A DNA stretch of 64,000 bases from Halodesulfurarchaeum sp. HSR-GB (GCF_031432215.1 NZ_JAVKGN010000001.1:1789421-1853420); one strand, 5' to 3'; shown: positions 26,660 to 35,402, numbered from the stretch's first letter. Notes: generated by a model not told the origin, from the letters alone. Program-made: numbers and translations.

Positions 26660-27409
26660 TCAGTCCAAAAACGCCGACAGCGAGGACTCGGTCCGGGGCC
26701 GTGTCTCGGAGATCCGCAGCGCGTACACTCCCTGCAAGTCGGTCGACCTGGCCCAGTCCCGGAGTTGTCCCTCCCGTTCGGGATCGAGTGCCAGAGCCTG
26801 TTGATCCTCGCCCACTCGACTGACGCCCACAAAGCCTTCGGCCAGTTCCTCGACGAACCGCCCCAACGAGCGCCCGTAGAGGTATTGCTCGATCGACTGA
26901 CTACTGATCGGTTCGGAGAGTGCCAGCAGACTCTGGGCTGGAATCGCTCGGGTCCCCGCATCGTCCACGACCAGCAGAAAGGCCGCCGACGTCCGCTCGG
27001 TGAGGGACGCCATCCGATCCCGTATCGGACCCGGCTCACTAGCGGCGCTCTCGGCCGGAATCTGTGAGGTATGGACGACCGTCGCGAGAACCACGTTCGT
27101 TGCCTCGTAGCTGGGGAGGTCGACGTGCACGGAGAAGCCGAGATCGAGCCCGATCGGGTCCGTCCCCGGTGACGAATCGTCGGTCACGCGAACCCCTCGT
27201 GCCTCGAACTCGGCTCGGTCGAGACTGAGGCCCGCGGTCTCACGAGCCATCTGACGCAGGAGTTCCTCGCTGACCCGGACCCCCACTCGAGCCGCCGAAT
27301 CGCTCAGGCCGCCTCGGTGGGCCGAGGTTACGTCCGCTGCGTCTGCCACCTCTCGGCCGGCGGTTTCGACGGCCGATCCAAGCGCGTTTACGAACCGATA
27401 CGCCCGCAT
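26660..27409 (-). CDS. Conserved haloarchaeal protein of unknown function
   Basis: 249 aa, acidic, no membrane segment or signal peptide. I recognise no catalytic motif. It begins with MRAYRFVNALGSAVETAGRE and has a mixed alpha/beta C-terminal half (AAFLLVVDDAGTRAIP, LYGRSLGRFVEELAEGFVGV). Base composition matches its neighbours and the coding frame is intact, so it is very probably real. It converges on the HD gene and lies next to the tRNA-Gly repeat region. Confidence 0.65.
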   Translation of the reverse strand: MRAYRFVNALGSAVETAGREVADAADVTSAHRGGLSDSAARVGVRVSEELLRQMARETAGLSLDRAEFEARGVRVTDDSSPGTDPIGLDLGFSVHVDLPSYEATNVVLATVVHTSQIPAESAASEPGPIRDRMASLTERTSAAFLLVVDDAGTRAIPAQSLLALSEPISSQSIEQYLYGRSLGRFVEELAEGFVGVSRVGEDQQALALDPEREGQLRDWARSTDLQGVYALRISETRPRTESSLSAFLD

Positions 27410-27552
27410 GTCACGCTGTCGAACGGGGACGGCCTTGAAGGATGCGGTCGGGCGGACGGATTTGGGGTCTGCAGGGAAGAATATGGCAGACCCGTGCTGC
27501 AGCGGTTGGAGTCACACCCAATTCAACAGCCGCTTGCGGTCTTTTCCCCAAG

Positions 27553-27589
27553 TTTTTGCGAGGGGCTGCGCAGCAGCCCCTCGGAAAAA
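27553..27589. repeat. 37-nt palindrome with T/A flanks
   Basis: A perfect 10-bp stem GAGGGGCTGC (27560-27569) / GCAGCCCCTC (27573-27582) with a 3-base loop is extended by TTTTT on the left and AAAAA on the right, giving 16 pairs and one mismatch over 17 positions. It has no T-run on the 3' side of either strand in the usual terminator place. It lies 50 bp before the tRNA-Gly hairpin element in a 320-bp gene-free gap. Confidence 0.7.
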
Positions 27590-27637
27590 GTGGCTCGCCT
27601 TCGAGGGACTCAGACCGTTCGTCCCTCGCTATGCGCC

Positions 27638-27700
27638 GGCCGGGATTCGAACCCGATGGCGAGACTCACGGTGTTCGTCTCGCGTGATTCGAATCCGGCC
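27638..27700. repeat. T-arm hairpin element at the tRNA-Gly locus
   Basis: The left arm GGCC-G-GGATTCGAA (27638-27651, one bulged G) pairs with TTCGAATCCGGCC (27688-27700). An inner stem CGAGAC (27660-27665) / GTCTCG (27677-27682) closes an 11-base loop. The left arm belongs to a 22-bp copy of the tRNA-Gly 3' end at 27633-27654, and the right arm is its inverse. The design matches 25235-25290 at tRNA-Arg, with different stem bases that still pair. Confidence 0.8.
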
Positions 27701-27728
27701 TGCTCGTTCGCTCGTAAAACTCGCTCAC

Positions 27729-27799
27729 TGCGCCGGCCGGGATTCGAACCCGGGCCATGAGCTTGGAAGGCTCAGGTCCTACCGCTAGACCACCGGCGC
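27729..27799 (-). tRNA. tRNA-Gly (TCC)
   Basis: 71 nt. Acceptor GCGCCGG/CCGGCGC, anticodon stem TGAGC/GCTCA with loop CTTCCAA giving anticodon TCC (reads GGA/GGG), T-arm CCGGG-TTCGAAT-CCCGG, discriminator A, no encoded CCA. A truncated second copy of its 3' end sits about 97 bp further downstream in the tRNA's own direction. Confidence 0.93.
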
Positions 27800-27836
27800 G
27801 CAGTCGGGTCTATGGAGCCCCGGAATAAGGACGTTT

Positions 27837-28475
27837 TCATCTGGATCCCCCGACCCGGGCATAGCAATTCCCCTTCGAAACCCACTCACGCTCCAATTCG
27901 AGGTCACTGGCCCAGACATCCGCCACGAACTCCTCGCGGTCGTAGATGTGATAGTATCGAGGCACGGTCTCGCCGTCGGGCAGCGTCCAGTCGATAGTCG
28001 TATCGAAGCCCGTCTCCCGGTCGAAACGATCGTGGGCCGTACACCAGCTGCTGACCAGGCCGACACCGCCCGGTCGAAGCACCCGTGCCAACTCGTCCAA
28101 GCTCTCGATGCGGGCGTCCTGCTCCCGCAGATGATGGATCGCCGCGATGTAGACGGCCACGTCGACCGTCGAGTGCCTGAGTGGCACAGTCGTCGCCGTC
28201 CCCTGGAGAAACGTTGCCTCGATCCCCGACTCGGTGACACGCGACCGGGCTTCTTCGAGGAGCGAGCGGCTCAAATCCAATCCGATCGGGGTCTCGACCA
28301 CCGACGCCATGGCCTCCGTATGGCGACCGTTGCCACAGCCCACATCCAAACCCACAGTCCCCGAGACGGTGTCGAGAAAGTCCGTTACGTCGGTCCAGGG
28401 GTACTGGCGAGTCTGTGAGAAGTGTAACCCGATTCGGTCGTAGACCTCCCGGATCGGCGGGGATTCGTCGGTCAT
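27837..28475 (-). CDS. Trm9-like class I SAM methyltransferase
   Basis: 212 aa. The N-terminus REVYDRIGLHFSQTRQYPW closely follows the eukaryotic Trm9/ABH8 pattern (Y..IA.HFS.TR..PWP). Next come motif I VGLDVGCGNGRHTEAM, GLDLSRSLLEEA, the IAAIHHL motif and LRPGGVGLVSSW. Trm9 methylates carboxymethyl-uridine at the tRNA wobble base with partner Trm112; here the substrate is inferred only. Its ATG overlaps the stop of the pilus membrane protein gene as ATGA, so the two are translationally coupled, an unexpected pairing. Confidence 0.75.
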   Translation of the reverse strand: MTDESPPIREVYDRIGLHFSQTRQYPWTDVTDFLDTVSGTVGLDVGCGNGRHTEAMASVVETPIGLDLSRSLLEEARSRVTESGIEATFLQGTATTVPLRHSTVDVAVYIAAIHHLREQDARIESLDELARVLRPGGVGLVSSWCTAHDRFDRETGFDTTIDWTLPDGETVPRYYHIYDREEFVADVWASDLELEREWVSKGNCYARVGGSR

Positions 28476-30538
28476 GCGAACACCAGGAAAACCACGTAGG
28501 CGATGGCGAGCATCGCCGTCGCGTGTTTGGCACCCGCCGCGAGGCGGCCGTCGCTCATCTGCCCGGCCACGAAGCCGGAGACGTAGCCCTGGATGATCCC
28601 GGCGTGGAAGAAGACCAGCCCGTAGGCCTCTTTTTTCGCGGGCGTCAACTCACCCAGACTGCCACCGAAGCCGACGCCACCGGCCGCGCCACCGGTCTCA
28701 AGTCCCGTCGGGATGCTGGGGATGAACACCTGATCCAGGGCGAGGACGATCCCCAGGAAGACGAAAAAGGCCACGTAGATAACGACCACGTAGGTCAACA
28801 GTTCGTTGTGCCGATCACGTTCCAGTCTGCGGGCCGACTTCGCCTCGTCGGCGGCGATTCGCAAGACCGGACCGATGTCGTTCGTCGCGCCCATCGCGTT
28901 CGTGGTGAGGGTTACGACCCTGGTGATCGCCGGGGTCTGTACCCGCGCCTGGAAGCGACGAAGGGCCCGCTCCATGGGCGCGCCGGTCTGTACGTCGGCC
29001 CAGGTTCGTTGCATCTCCGTCGACAGCGCGCCCAGATCGGACCGGGCGACTCGACCGAAACTCTCGACCAGCGACATCCCCGCCTCGTTCGTCGCCGCGA
29101 GCCGATCGAGGAAGTCCGGGATCGCGGCCTCGATCCGTTTGACCCGCCGGTGACCGATCTCGTAGGTAATCGCGTAGGTACCAGTCACGAACAGCGTGGC
29201 CCGGATCAACGGATCATCGAGCGCACTCGGCGTGAGCGTTCCGGTCGAGAGCGCCGGCCACCAGCCGCCGATGACCCAGAGGAGAGCGATCGGGACGGTC
29301 ACCCAGAGAATCGCCGCGGGACGCTCGGTCAAGAGACGGCGGGGATTCATGAGCGAGCGGAGGATCGGTCTGATCTGTCGGGCGATCGAGAGGCGATCGC
29401 GGTTTTTCGTCTCGGTCTCGTCGGCCGGGGCCGTCGCGGACTCCACCGGCACGTCCGGGAACTGCAGTTCAGTGGCCCCACTGGTGTCATCCGCGTCCGC
29501 ATCCACGAGGTCCTCCGTGATGGTATCCAGATAGACGATAAAGCCGATATTCGCCAGTCCGAGGACGAGATAAACGAGCGCGTGGAGGAAGGTCAGTGTC
29601 CCACCCAGAAGCAGGCCGACCACGACCAGAATGGTGATGAGAAAGAGCATGCCGGCGACGAACACGGTCACGTACGCCTCGGCGAGCACTCCCAGAAGTT
29701 CGATGAACCGTTCCTGCTGGGCGGACTCCTCCTCGCGGAAGTACTCGTACTGCTCCTGAAGAAACCCCGTTAGCGAGCCACCGCTTCGGAGTACACTCGC
29801 CAGGTTCTCGGCGAACTCCGAGAGTTCGTCACTCGGCGTCCGCTTGTTGGTCCGCTCGACACCCGTGATGAGGTCCGCACCGAGGAGATCAATATCCTTG
29901 ACCGTCACCGCGAACTCCCGGGCAGTCTCGCCGTAGACCGTGGCATGATTGCTCAAGGTCCGGAGGACCTGGGTGAACGGCATCCCACTCCGGGAGAGGG
30001 CAAAGAGGAAGGCGACGTTCCGCTTCAGCGTCGAGTCGATCCGCCGGGCACGCTCACCGGCCTCGTACTGGGGGAGATACCACCGAAGCCGGTAGGTACC
30101 AAAAGCTCCGATCACCCCGAGAGTCGCACTGCTTCCCAGGAGGAGCCCGAAAAGCCCGACAATCCCCATTTCGGCAGGCGGGGTCTGAAGCAGGCCGGAC
30201 AGCCAGGGGAGCAGAGAGGGGAGTCCGAGAGCGACGAGGGCCTCCCGTGTCCCAAGGAACCCATAGACCCCAGCGACGCTCCCGAGCAGTGCCGCGATGG
30301 TCGCGTAGAGGAACGTCTTGGCCGCGTAGGCCCGATAGGTCGCGGGCCGGTGGGCAGCAGCGAGGAGCCCAACCTGCCGGGTGTTCGCGGCCCGACGCTC
30401 CCCAACGTACTCACCGAAGGTTGCCAGGGCGACTCGCGTGACCACCCGGTCGAGACGGGACGAAACCGGGACCAGCGCGAGCCCCACCAGCAGAACCGCG
30501 ATCAGTCCCAGGGGAAGCAGTTCCAGCACCGAGATCAC
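28472..30538 (-). CDS. Type II/IV pilus-like membrane platform protein (T2SS F family)
   Basis: 688 aa, a double T2SSF protein of the archaeal FlaJ/TadC kind. Helix clusters occur at the N-terminus, near residues 80-145 and 290-350, and at the C-terminus. Two cytoplasmic T2SSF bundles contain the typical FLFALSRSGMPFTQVLRTL and FLDRLAATNEAGMSLVESFG motifs. It overlaps the ATPase gene by 4 bp. Together they would drive assembly of an adhesion pilus. No pilin with a class III signal peptide is next to them. Confidence 0.88.
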   Translation of the reverse strand: MISVLELLPLGLIAVLLVGLALVPVSSRLDRVVTRVALATFGEYVGERRAANTRQVGLLAAAHRPATYRAYAAKTFLYATIAALLGSVAGVYGFLGTREALVALGLPSLLPWLSGLLQTPPAEMGIVGLFGLLLGSSATLGVIGAFGTYRLRWYLPQYEAGERARRIDSTLKRNVAFLFALSRSGMPFTQVLRTLSNHATVYGETAREFAVTVKDIDLLGADLITGVERTNKRTPSDELSEFAENLASVLRSGGSLTGFLQEQYEYFREEESAQQERFIELLGVLAEAYVTVFVAGMLFLITILVVVGLLLGGTLTFLHALVYLVLGLANIGFIVYLDTITEDLVDADADDTSGATELQFPDVPVESATAPADETETKNRDRLSIARQIRPILRSLMNPRRLLTERPAAILWVTVPIALLWVIGGWWPALSTGTLTPSALDDPLIRATLFVTGTYAITYEIGHRRVKRIEAAIPDFLDRLAATNEAGMSLVESFGRVARSDLGALSTEMQRTWADVQTGAPMERALRRFQARVQTPAITRVVTLTTNAMGATNDIGPVLRIAADEAKSARRLERDRHNELLTYVVVIYVAFFVFLGIVLALDQVFIPSIPTGLETGGAAGGVGFGGSLGELTPAKKEAYGLVFFHAGIIQGYVSGFVAGQMSDGRLAAGAKHATAMLAIAYVVFLVFA

Positions 30539-32202
30539 CCCTGCGTGCTGTCAGTGGCGTGGCCGTCTGCCAATTCGGTGTCGCCGACCGACGTCTCGAG
30601 TTGTGCCTCGATCCGGTCCATCACGGTGTCCCGATCGGCGTAGTAATCGTTGATCACGGCAGTGAAGCGACGGTAGTCCCGAACGTCCTGTTCCAGCAGA
30701 TACTGGAGGACTCGCTTTCGATTCCGGAACTCCAGCAACAGTTCCGAGCGCGACCAGCCCCGATCCTGGCGGATCTCCTCGAGAACGATACTGTCGAACT
30801 GGTTGAAGGAGTCGGTCTCGGGGTCGTACTCGAAGGCCATCGAGTAGTCCAGATCGCCGGTCCGCTGGTCGATGCCCTCGATCTCCGCGATGGTGTTGGT
30901 CCGCCGGACCCGCTGTTCGCCCACGTAGGTCAGAGTCTGGACGGACAGGACATCCAAGGACTGGATCATCGCCCGGGGGACGTTGATCGGTTCGTTCTCC
31001 AGGCGATTGATCACCGTCTGGACGCTGTCCGCGTGCATCGTCGAGAAGGTGGTATGACCGGTGTTCATCGCCTGGAAGAGGGTCATCGCCTCCCGCCCCC
31101 GGACCTCGCCGACGACGATGTACTCGGGACGGTGGCGCAGCGAACTGCGCAACAGGTCGTACATCGAGATGTCCTCGCCCTCGCCCAGGCTCTCCCGGGT
31201 CACGGAGGAGAGCCAGTTATCGTGATGCAGCGTGAGTTCCCGGGTGTCCTCGATCGTCACCACCTTCGCGTTCGGCGGGACGAACATCGAGACCGCGTTC
31301 ATCGAGGTGGTCTTCCCGGAGGCAGTGCCGCCGGCGAAGATCAGGGACTTGTTGCTCTCGATGGCCAGCCAGAGGTAGGCCATCTGGTCCAGGCTGAAGG
31401 TGTCATACTCGATCAGCGTGGCTGGCGTGAACGGCTCCTCGGCGTACTTGCGGATCGTAAACGCCGACCCGCGAGGTGTGACTTCCCGACCGAGCGCGAG
31501 TTCCCCGCGGCTGCCATCCGCAAGCGTGGCATTGGTGATGGGGTCGCCGATCGAGATGTGCTGGCCGGAGTTCTGGGCCAGTCGGACGACGAAGTCGTCC
31601 AGTTCCGCCTCGCCGAACGAGCGGTTGGTCTGAATATCGGTGTAGGTATCGTGATAGACGAAAAGCGGCAGGTCATAGCCGTCACAGGAAATGTCCTCGA
31701 TGTGGGGGTCCTTCATGAGGGGGTCGAGCTTGTCAAAGCCCTCGAAGGACCGGTAGAGGTAGTAAAACAGGCGGTAGATCGTGTTCGTGTCCACCTCGAC
31801 GCCGTACTGCCCGAGGAGTTCGAGGAGGTGTTCGGTGATGACTGCCTCGGCGTCTTCCGGATCGTACTCCGCGCGGAAGATCAGCGACTCGCGGCTGTCC
31901 GTGAAGACCTGTTCGAGAAGTTCGTGTTCGAACTCGGTGAGGGTCGGCTCCACGACGAGATACCGATACTCGTTTTCTGCCGCGTTATGGGCGATCACCA
32001 CGAACGCGAAGGGCGCGTTCACCCAGTAGCGGTCGACTTCCTCGAAGTCCTCGAGCCCAGCGAATTGAACGAGCGGCCCGTCTCGAGCCGGATCGTAGGG
32101 GTCGACATCGAGTGCCGAGCCGCGGAGGACCGCCGCGATCTGCGAGAGTCGATAGCGAATCGACCCGACGGCAGTGTCCGACTGGGCTGTGTTCCGGGAC
32201 AT
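30535..32202 (-). CDS. Type II/IV secretion-type ATPase (PilB/TadA-like)
   Basis: 555 aa. The N-terminal 250 residues are an archaeal adaptor region. The motor domain has Walker A FAGGTASGKTTSMNA, the Asp box VTIEDTRELTLHHDNW, Walker B YIVVGEVRGREAMTLFQAM and the His box TGHTTFSTMHADSV. It should hexamerise at the membrane and power pilus assembly through the next gene. Start supported by a TATA-like ATTTAAGC (plus-strand about 32234-32240). It is divergent from the DUF5793 gene. Confidence 0.92.
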   Translation of the reverse strand: MSRNTAQSDTAVGSIRYRLSQIAAVLRGSALDVDPYDPARDGPLVQFAGLEDFEEVDRYWVNAPFAFVVIAHNAAENEYRYLVVEPTLTEFEHELLEQVFTDSRESLIFRAEYDPEDAEAVITEHLLELLGQYGVEVDTNTIYRLFYYLYRSFEGFDKLDPLMKDPHIEDISCDGYDLPLFVYHDTYTDIQTNRSFGEAELDDFVVRLAQNSGQHISIGDPITNATLADGSRGELALGREVTPRGSAFTIRKYAEEPFTPATLIEYDTFSLDQMAYLWLAIESNKSLIFAGGTASGKTTSMNAVSMFVPPNAKVVTIEDTRELTLHHDNWLSSVTRESLGEGEDISMYDLLRSSLRHRPEYIVVGEVRGREAMTLFQAMNTGHTTFSTMHADSVQTVINRLENEPINVPRAMIQSLDVLSVQTLTYVGEQRVRRTNTIAEIEGIDQRTGDLDYSMAFEYDPETDSFNQFDSIVLEEIRQDRGWSRSELLLEFRNRKRVLQYLLEQDVRDYRRFTAVINDYYADRDTVMDRIEAQLETSVGDTELADGHATDSTQG

Positions 32203-32302
32203 CGATCTGTACGACCACTCTCGAAGGGGGTCTGCTTAAATCCCCACACACCCACCTCGACCGCCGTCACGTTCTTTTCGGAGGAACCCGAACTATCAAC
32301 TG

Positions 32303-32773
32303 ATGGAACGGGAGGACTTCACGCTGGAGACCCGCTATGTCGAGACCGATTCGGGAGGTGAGACCCAGCCCCTCCCGACACTCCGACTCCGGTATGACGG
32401 GCCACAGGCGGAGCTCAAGTCGGCTCTGGAAGGGGCTGACGGATCGATTCTCCAGGCCACGGACATCGACGTGAGCGTCCGGCTACAGGGTGAGATAGAC
32501 GAGCGGAACCCGGACGGCGTGGTCGCGGTCAGCGACCGACTAACAGGCGATTTCGTGTGTGAGTTCAACGCCCAGGGGCGGGAGGTCTTCGAGTTCCTCG
32601 CGGCGGCCAAGCGACGGGCCGAGAGTGTCGAGGGGACGCCCAAATACCGCATTCAACTGTGTGCGGGCGAGACACCCGTCCAGACCTACGAAACCGACAC
32701 GTTCCTCGTGTACACGAGCGACGGAACCCTCAGGGAATCGGAGAGTCTCATCCCGGCAGGTGTTGAATTGTAG
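32303..32773 (+). CDS. DUF5793-type haloarchaeal protein
   Basis: 156 aa. The pattern matches a haloarchaea-only family: MEREDFTLE at the start, PTLRLRYDGP, DIDVSVRLQGEI, DRLTGDFVCEFNA, the FLVYTSDGTLRES strand and the ending SLIPAGVEL. Function is unknown; it is soluble and beta-rich. It is divergent from the pilus ATPase operon and upstream of the phosphohexomutase. Confidence 0.78.
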   Translation: MEREDFTLETRYVETDSGGETQPLPTLRLRYDGPQAELKSALEGADGSILQATDIDVSVRLQGEIDERNPDGVVAVSDRLTGDFVCEFNAQGREVFEFLAAAKRRAESVEGTPKYRIQLCAGETPVQTYETDTFLVYTSDGTLRESESLIPAGVEL

Positions 32774-32789
32774 CACACCGGTTTCGACA

Positions 32790-32797
32790 CTATATAC
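32790..32797 (+). promoter_or_regulatory. TATA box of the phosphohexomutase gene
   Basis: CTATATAC is centred 28 bp before the ATG at 32822, so the transcript should begin at or just before that codon. The ATG at 32816 is only about 22 bp away and less likely. Confidence 0.6.
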
Positions 32798-32821
32798 TGT
32801 CCTCGACGGCAAGCGATGCCC

Positions 32822-34213
32822 ATGGACCTCTTCGGAACGGCGGGCATTCGGGGCCGAGTCGCCGACGAAGTGACACCGGAGCTCGCGCTTCAGGTCGGAC
32901 AGGCCGTCGGAAAACCGGACCGGAAGTTCGTGGTGGGCCGTGACGGGCGTGTGACCGGCGAGACGCTGGTCGCGGCACTCCGCGCGGGCTTACAGAGCGC
33001 TGGGGCGAGTGTGCGCACGGTCGGCATCGTGCCGACACCCACCCTCGCGTTCGCCTCGCAGGGCCGGTATGGGATCCAGGTGACTGCCTCGCACAACCCG
33101 CCGGCGGACAACGGAATCAAGCTGTTCGAGGACGGGACCGAGTTCGATCGCCAGGCCGAGCAGGCGGTCTCGGATCGGGTGGCCGATGGCTCTGAGCAGG
33201 CCCCCTGGGACCAGTGGGGCGGGACCGAGCGGGTCGACGCCCTCGACGCGTACCAGGAGACAGTCACCGAGTACGTCCGTGGACAGAGACTCCCCGAATC
33301 CCATCCGGTCGACGCTGGAGCCGAGATGGATTCGGAAACGCCGCTTGCGGGGACGACCATCGCCGTGGACTGTGGCAACGGAATGGGAGCACTCGGAACG
33401 CCACAGCTCCTCGAAGTCCTCGGTGCGAACGTCGTCACGATCAACGGCACCGTCGACGGCCACTTCCCCGGCCGGCCGAGCAAACCCACTCCGGAGACGT
33501 TGAGCGAGTTTCGGGACTTCGTTGCCGGCCACCGTTCGGAATTCGGGATCGCTCACGACGGCGACGCCGACCGGGTGGTCCTGGTCGACGGCGACGGCGA
33601 AGTCGTCCACGAGGACACGGTCGTCGCCATCTTGGCGGAGTACTACGTCCGGACGAGCGGGGTTGCGGACCCAATCGTCGTCACGACGCCGAACGCATCA
33701 GGGCGCATCGACCAGCGGGTCGAAGCCGCCGGGGGGACAATAGAGCGAGTGCGACTCGGTGCGCTCCACGAGGGTATCGCCGCGGCGTCGGGCACGGTCG
33801 TGTTCGCGGCCGAGCCCTGGAAGCACATCCATCCCCGACTTGGCCGGTGGATCGACGGCATCGCGAGTGCCGGCCTGCTCTCGGTGCTGATCACCGAAGC
33901 CGGTGGCCTCGAAGCGCTTCGCGAGCCGGTGGCAGAACGCCCTTATCGAAAGGTGAGTGTGCCCTGTGCAGAAGACGCGAAGGAGCCGGCGATGGAACAA
34001 CTCGAAACCACGCTGCCGGAGGCCTTCCCGGCGGCGACGGTCTCGACGGAATACGGCGTGCGACTCGCCTTCGAGGACGGGTCCTGGACGCTGGTCAGGC
34101 CGAGTGGAACCGAACCCTACATTCGACTGTACGCCGAGAGCGACGAGGTCGATGACCTCGTGACGGCAGTCCGGTCCACGATTGAAACGGCCATATCGAA
34201 CGTGTCCGAGTGA
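32822..34213 (+). CDS. Alpha-D-phosphohexomutase family enzyme (phosphomannomutase/GlmM-like)
   Basis: 463 aa with all four family domains. The phosphoserine loop is VTASHNPPADNGIKLF, the metal loop is HDGDADRVVLVDGDG and the C-terminal phosphate loop is VRPSGTEPYIRLY. The sugar-recognition loop is unusual: AAEPWKHIHPRLGRW replaces the GE(M/N/K)SG of PMM/PGM and GlmM. That leaves the substrate open (hexosamine, hexose or pentose phosphate). It sits just before a nucleoside importer, so phosphopentomutase is a real possibility. ATG 32822 was chosen from the TATA box; 32816 is an alternative. Confidence 0.85.
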   Translation: MDLFGTAGIRGRVADEVTPELALQVGQAVGKPDRKFVVGRDGRVTGETLVAALRAGLQSAGASVRTVGIVPTPTLAFASQGRYGIQVTASHNPPADNGIKLFEDGTEFDRQAEQAVSDRVADGSEQAPWDQWGGTERVDALDAYQETVTEYVRGQRLPESHPVDAGAEMDSETPLAGTTIAVDCGNGMGALGTPQLLEVLGANVVTINGTVDGHFPGRPSKPTPETLSEFRDFVAGHRSEFGIAHDGDADRVVLVDGDGEVVHEDTVVAILAEYYVRTSGVADPIVVTTPNASGRIDQRVEAAGGTIERVRLGALHEGIAAASGTVVFAAEPWKHIHPRLGRWIDGIASAGLLSVLITEAGGLEALREPVAERPYRKVSVPCAEDAKEPAMEQLETTLPEAFPAATVSTEYGVRLAFEDGSWTLVRPSGTEPYIRLYAESDEVDDLVTAVRSTIETAISNVSE

Positions 34214-34254
34214 CACAGGCCCCACAGACAGGGATCTGAACGAGTATTCGACGC

Positions 34255-34263
34255 CTTTATTTT
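34255..34263 (+). promoter_or_regulatory. TATA box of the nucleoside ABC importer operon
   Basis: CTTTATTTT is centred 28 bp upstream of the ATG at 34287, marking a leaderless start for the lipoprotein gene and so for the whole operon. Confidence 0.55.
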
Positions 34264-34286
34264 CGCCGCCGCTTCGGGTATGTGAT

Positions 34287-35390
34287 ATGGGTACCTTCGA
34301 TCGGCGGACGTTTCTCAAGGTGGCCGGTGGCATCGGTGCAACATCCCTGACTGCGCTCGCCGGGTGTTCCGGCGGGGGCGAGACTGACGGGACGACGACT
34401 GACGGAGACGGTGGCTCCGGTGACGACGTCACCAACGTCGGGATGGTATACGCCACGGGTGGCCTGGGCGACGGGTCGTTCAACGACCAGGCCCAGTCCG
34501 GCATCATGGATGCCACCGAGGACTTCAACGTGGAGTACAACGAGTCCCAGCCGGAGAACACCACCGACTTCTCCTCACATCAGGAGCAGTTCGCCCAGTC
34601 GACCGACCCGAACTACGATCTGGTCGCCTCGATCGGCTATCTCCAGGCTGATTCGCTGGCCGACACGGCCGCGAACTACCCCGACCAGCAGTTCATGATC
34701 GTCGACGAGACCGTCGACGCAGACAACGTCGCCTCCTATGTCTTCCGGGAGCACGAGGGTTCCTACCTGGTCGGTCAGCTGGCCGGCCTGCTGACTACCC
34801 GTGAGTTCAGCGCCGGGGGCGGCGAAACCAAGCCCGACGAGAAGGTCGTCGGCTTCGTGGGCGGTGTCGAGGGCGGCCTCATCGGCAAGTTCGAGGCTGG
34901 CTTCACCGCCGGTGTCAAGTCGATCGACAGCGAGATCGAGGTCAAATCCGGGTACGCGGGCTCCTTCACGGACCCCTCGACCGGCACCGAGATCGCGGAC
35001 GACATGTACAGCGGCGGCGCGGACATCGTCTATCACGCCGCCGGAAACACCGGGACGGGCGTGTTTGAGTCCGCCCAGAGCAACGGCCGCTTTGCGATCG
35101 GCGTCGACCGTGACCAGTCGATCACGAAGGACGGCTACGCGGACGTGATCCTCGCGAGCATGGTCAAGCGGGTTGACACGGCCGTCTACACCGCCGTCGA
35201 GTCGGTCGTCAACGACGCCTTCGAAGCCGGCACGAACACCCTGGGCCTGGACGACGACGGTGTCGCCACGGTCTACGGCGACCAGATCGGCTCCGAGATC
35301 CCCCAGGAGATCAAAGACCAGGTCAGTTCGAGCCGAGAAGAGATCATGGCCGGGGACATCGAGGTCCCGACCGATCCCGAGAACGTCTGA
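34287..35390 (+). CDS. BMP-family substrate-binding lipoprotein of an ABC importer
   Basis: 367 aa. It begins with a Tat signal (DRRTFLKVAGG) ending in the lipobox LAGC at about residues 24-27, so it is exported folded and lipid-anchored. The mature protein is a BMP/PnrA-type binding protein: VGMVYATGGLGDGSFNDQA, VGFVGGVEGGLIGKFEAGF, IVYHAAGNTGTGVFE and GVDRDQS. This family binds purine and pyrimidine nucleosides. It is first in a four-gene operon with a double ATPase and two permeases. Confidence 0.93.
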   Translation: MGTFDRRTFLKVAGGIGATSLTALAGCSGGGETDGTTTDGDGGSGDDVTNVGMVYATGGLGDGSFNDQAQSGIMDATEDFNVEYNESQPENTTDFSSHQEQFAQSTDPNYDLVASIGYLQADSLADTAANYPDQQFMIVDETVDADNVASYVFREHEGSYLVGQLAGLLTTREFSAGGGETKPDEKVVGFVGGVEGGLIGKFEAGFTAGVKSIDSEIEVKSGYAGSFTDPSTGTEIADDMYSGGADIVYHAAGNTGTGVFESAQSNGRFAIGVDRDQSITKDGYADVILASMVKRVDTAVYTAVESVVNDAFEAGTNTLGLDDDGVATVYGDQIGSEIPQEIKDQVSSSREEIMAGDIEVPTDPENV

Positions 35391-35402
35391 GCAAGGCAGA
35401 CA

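Noticed and set aside
27317-27788. Three overlapping plus-strand frames over the tRNA-Gly region
   Set aside because: They cover the palindrome, hairpin element and the tRNA itself, and have no family sequence.
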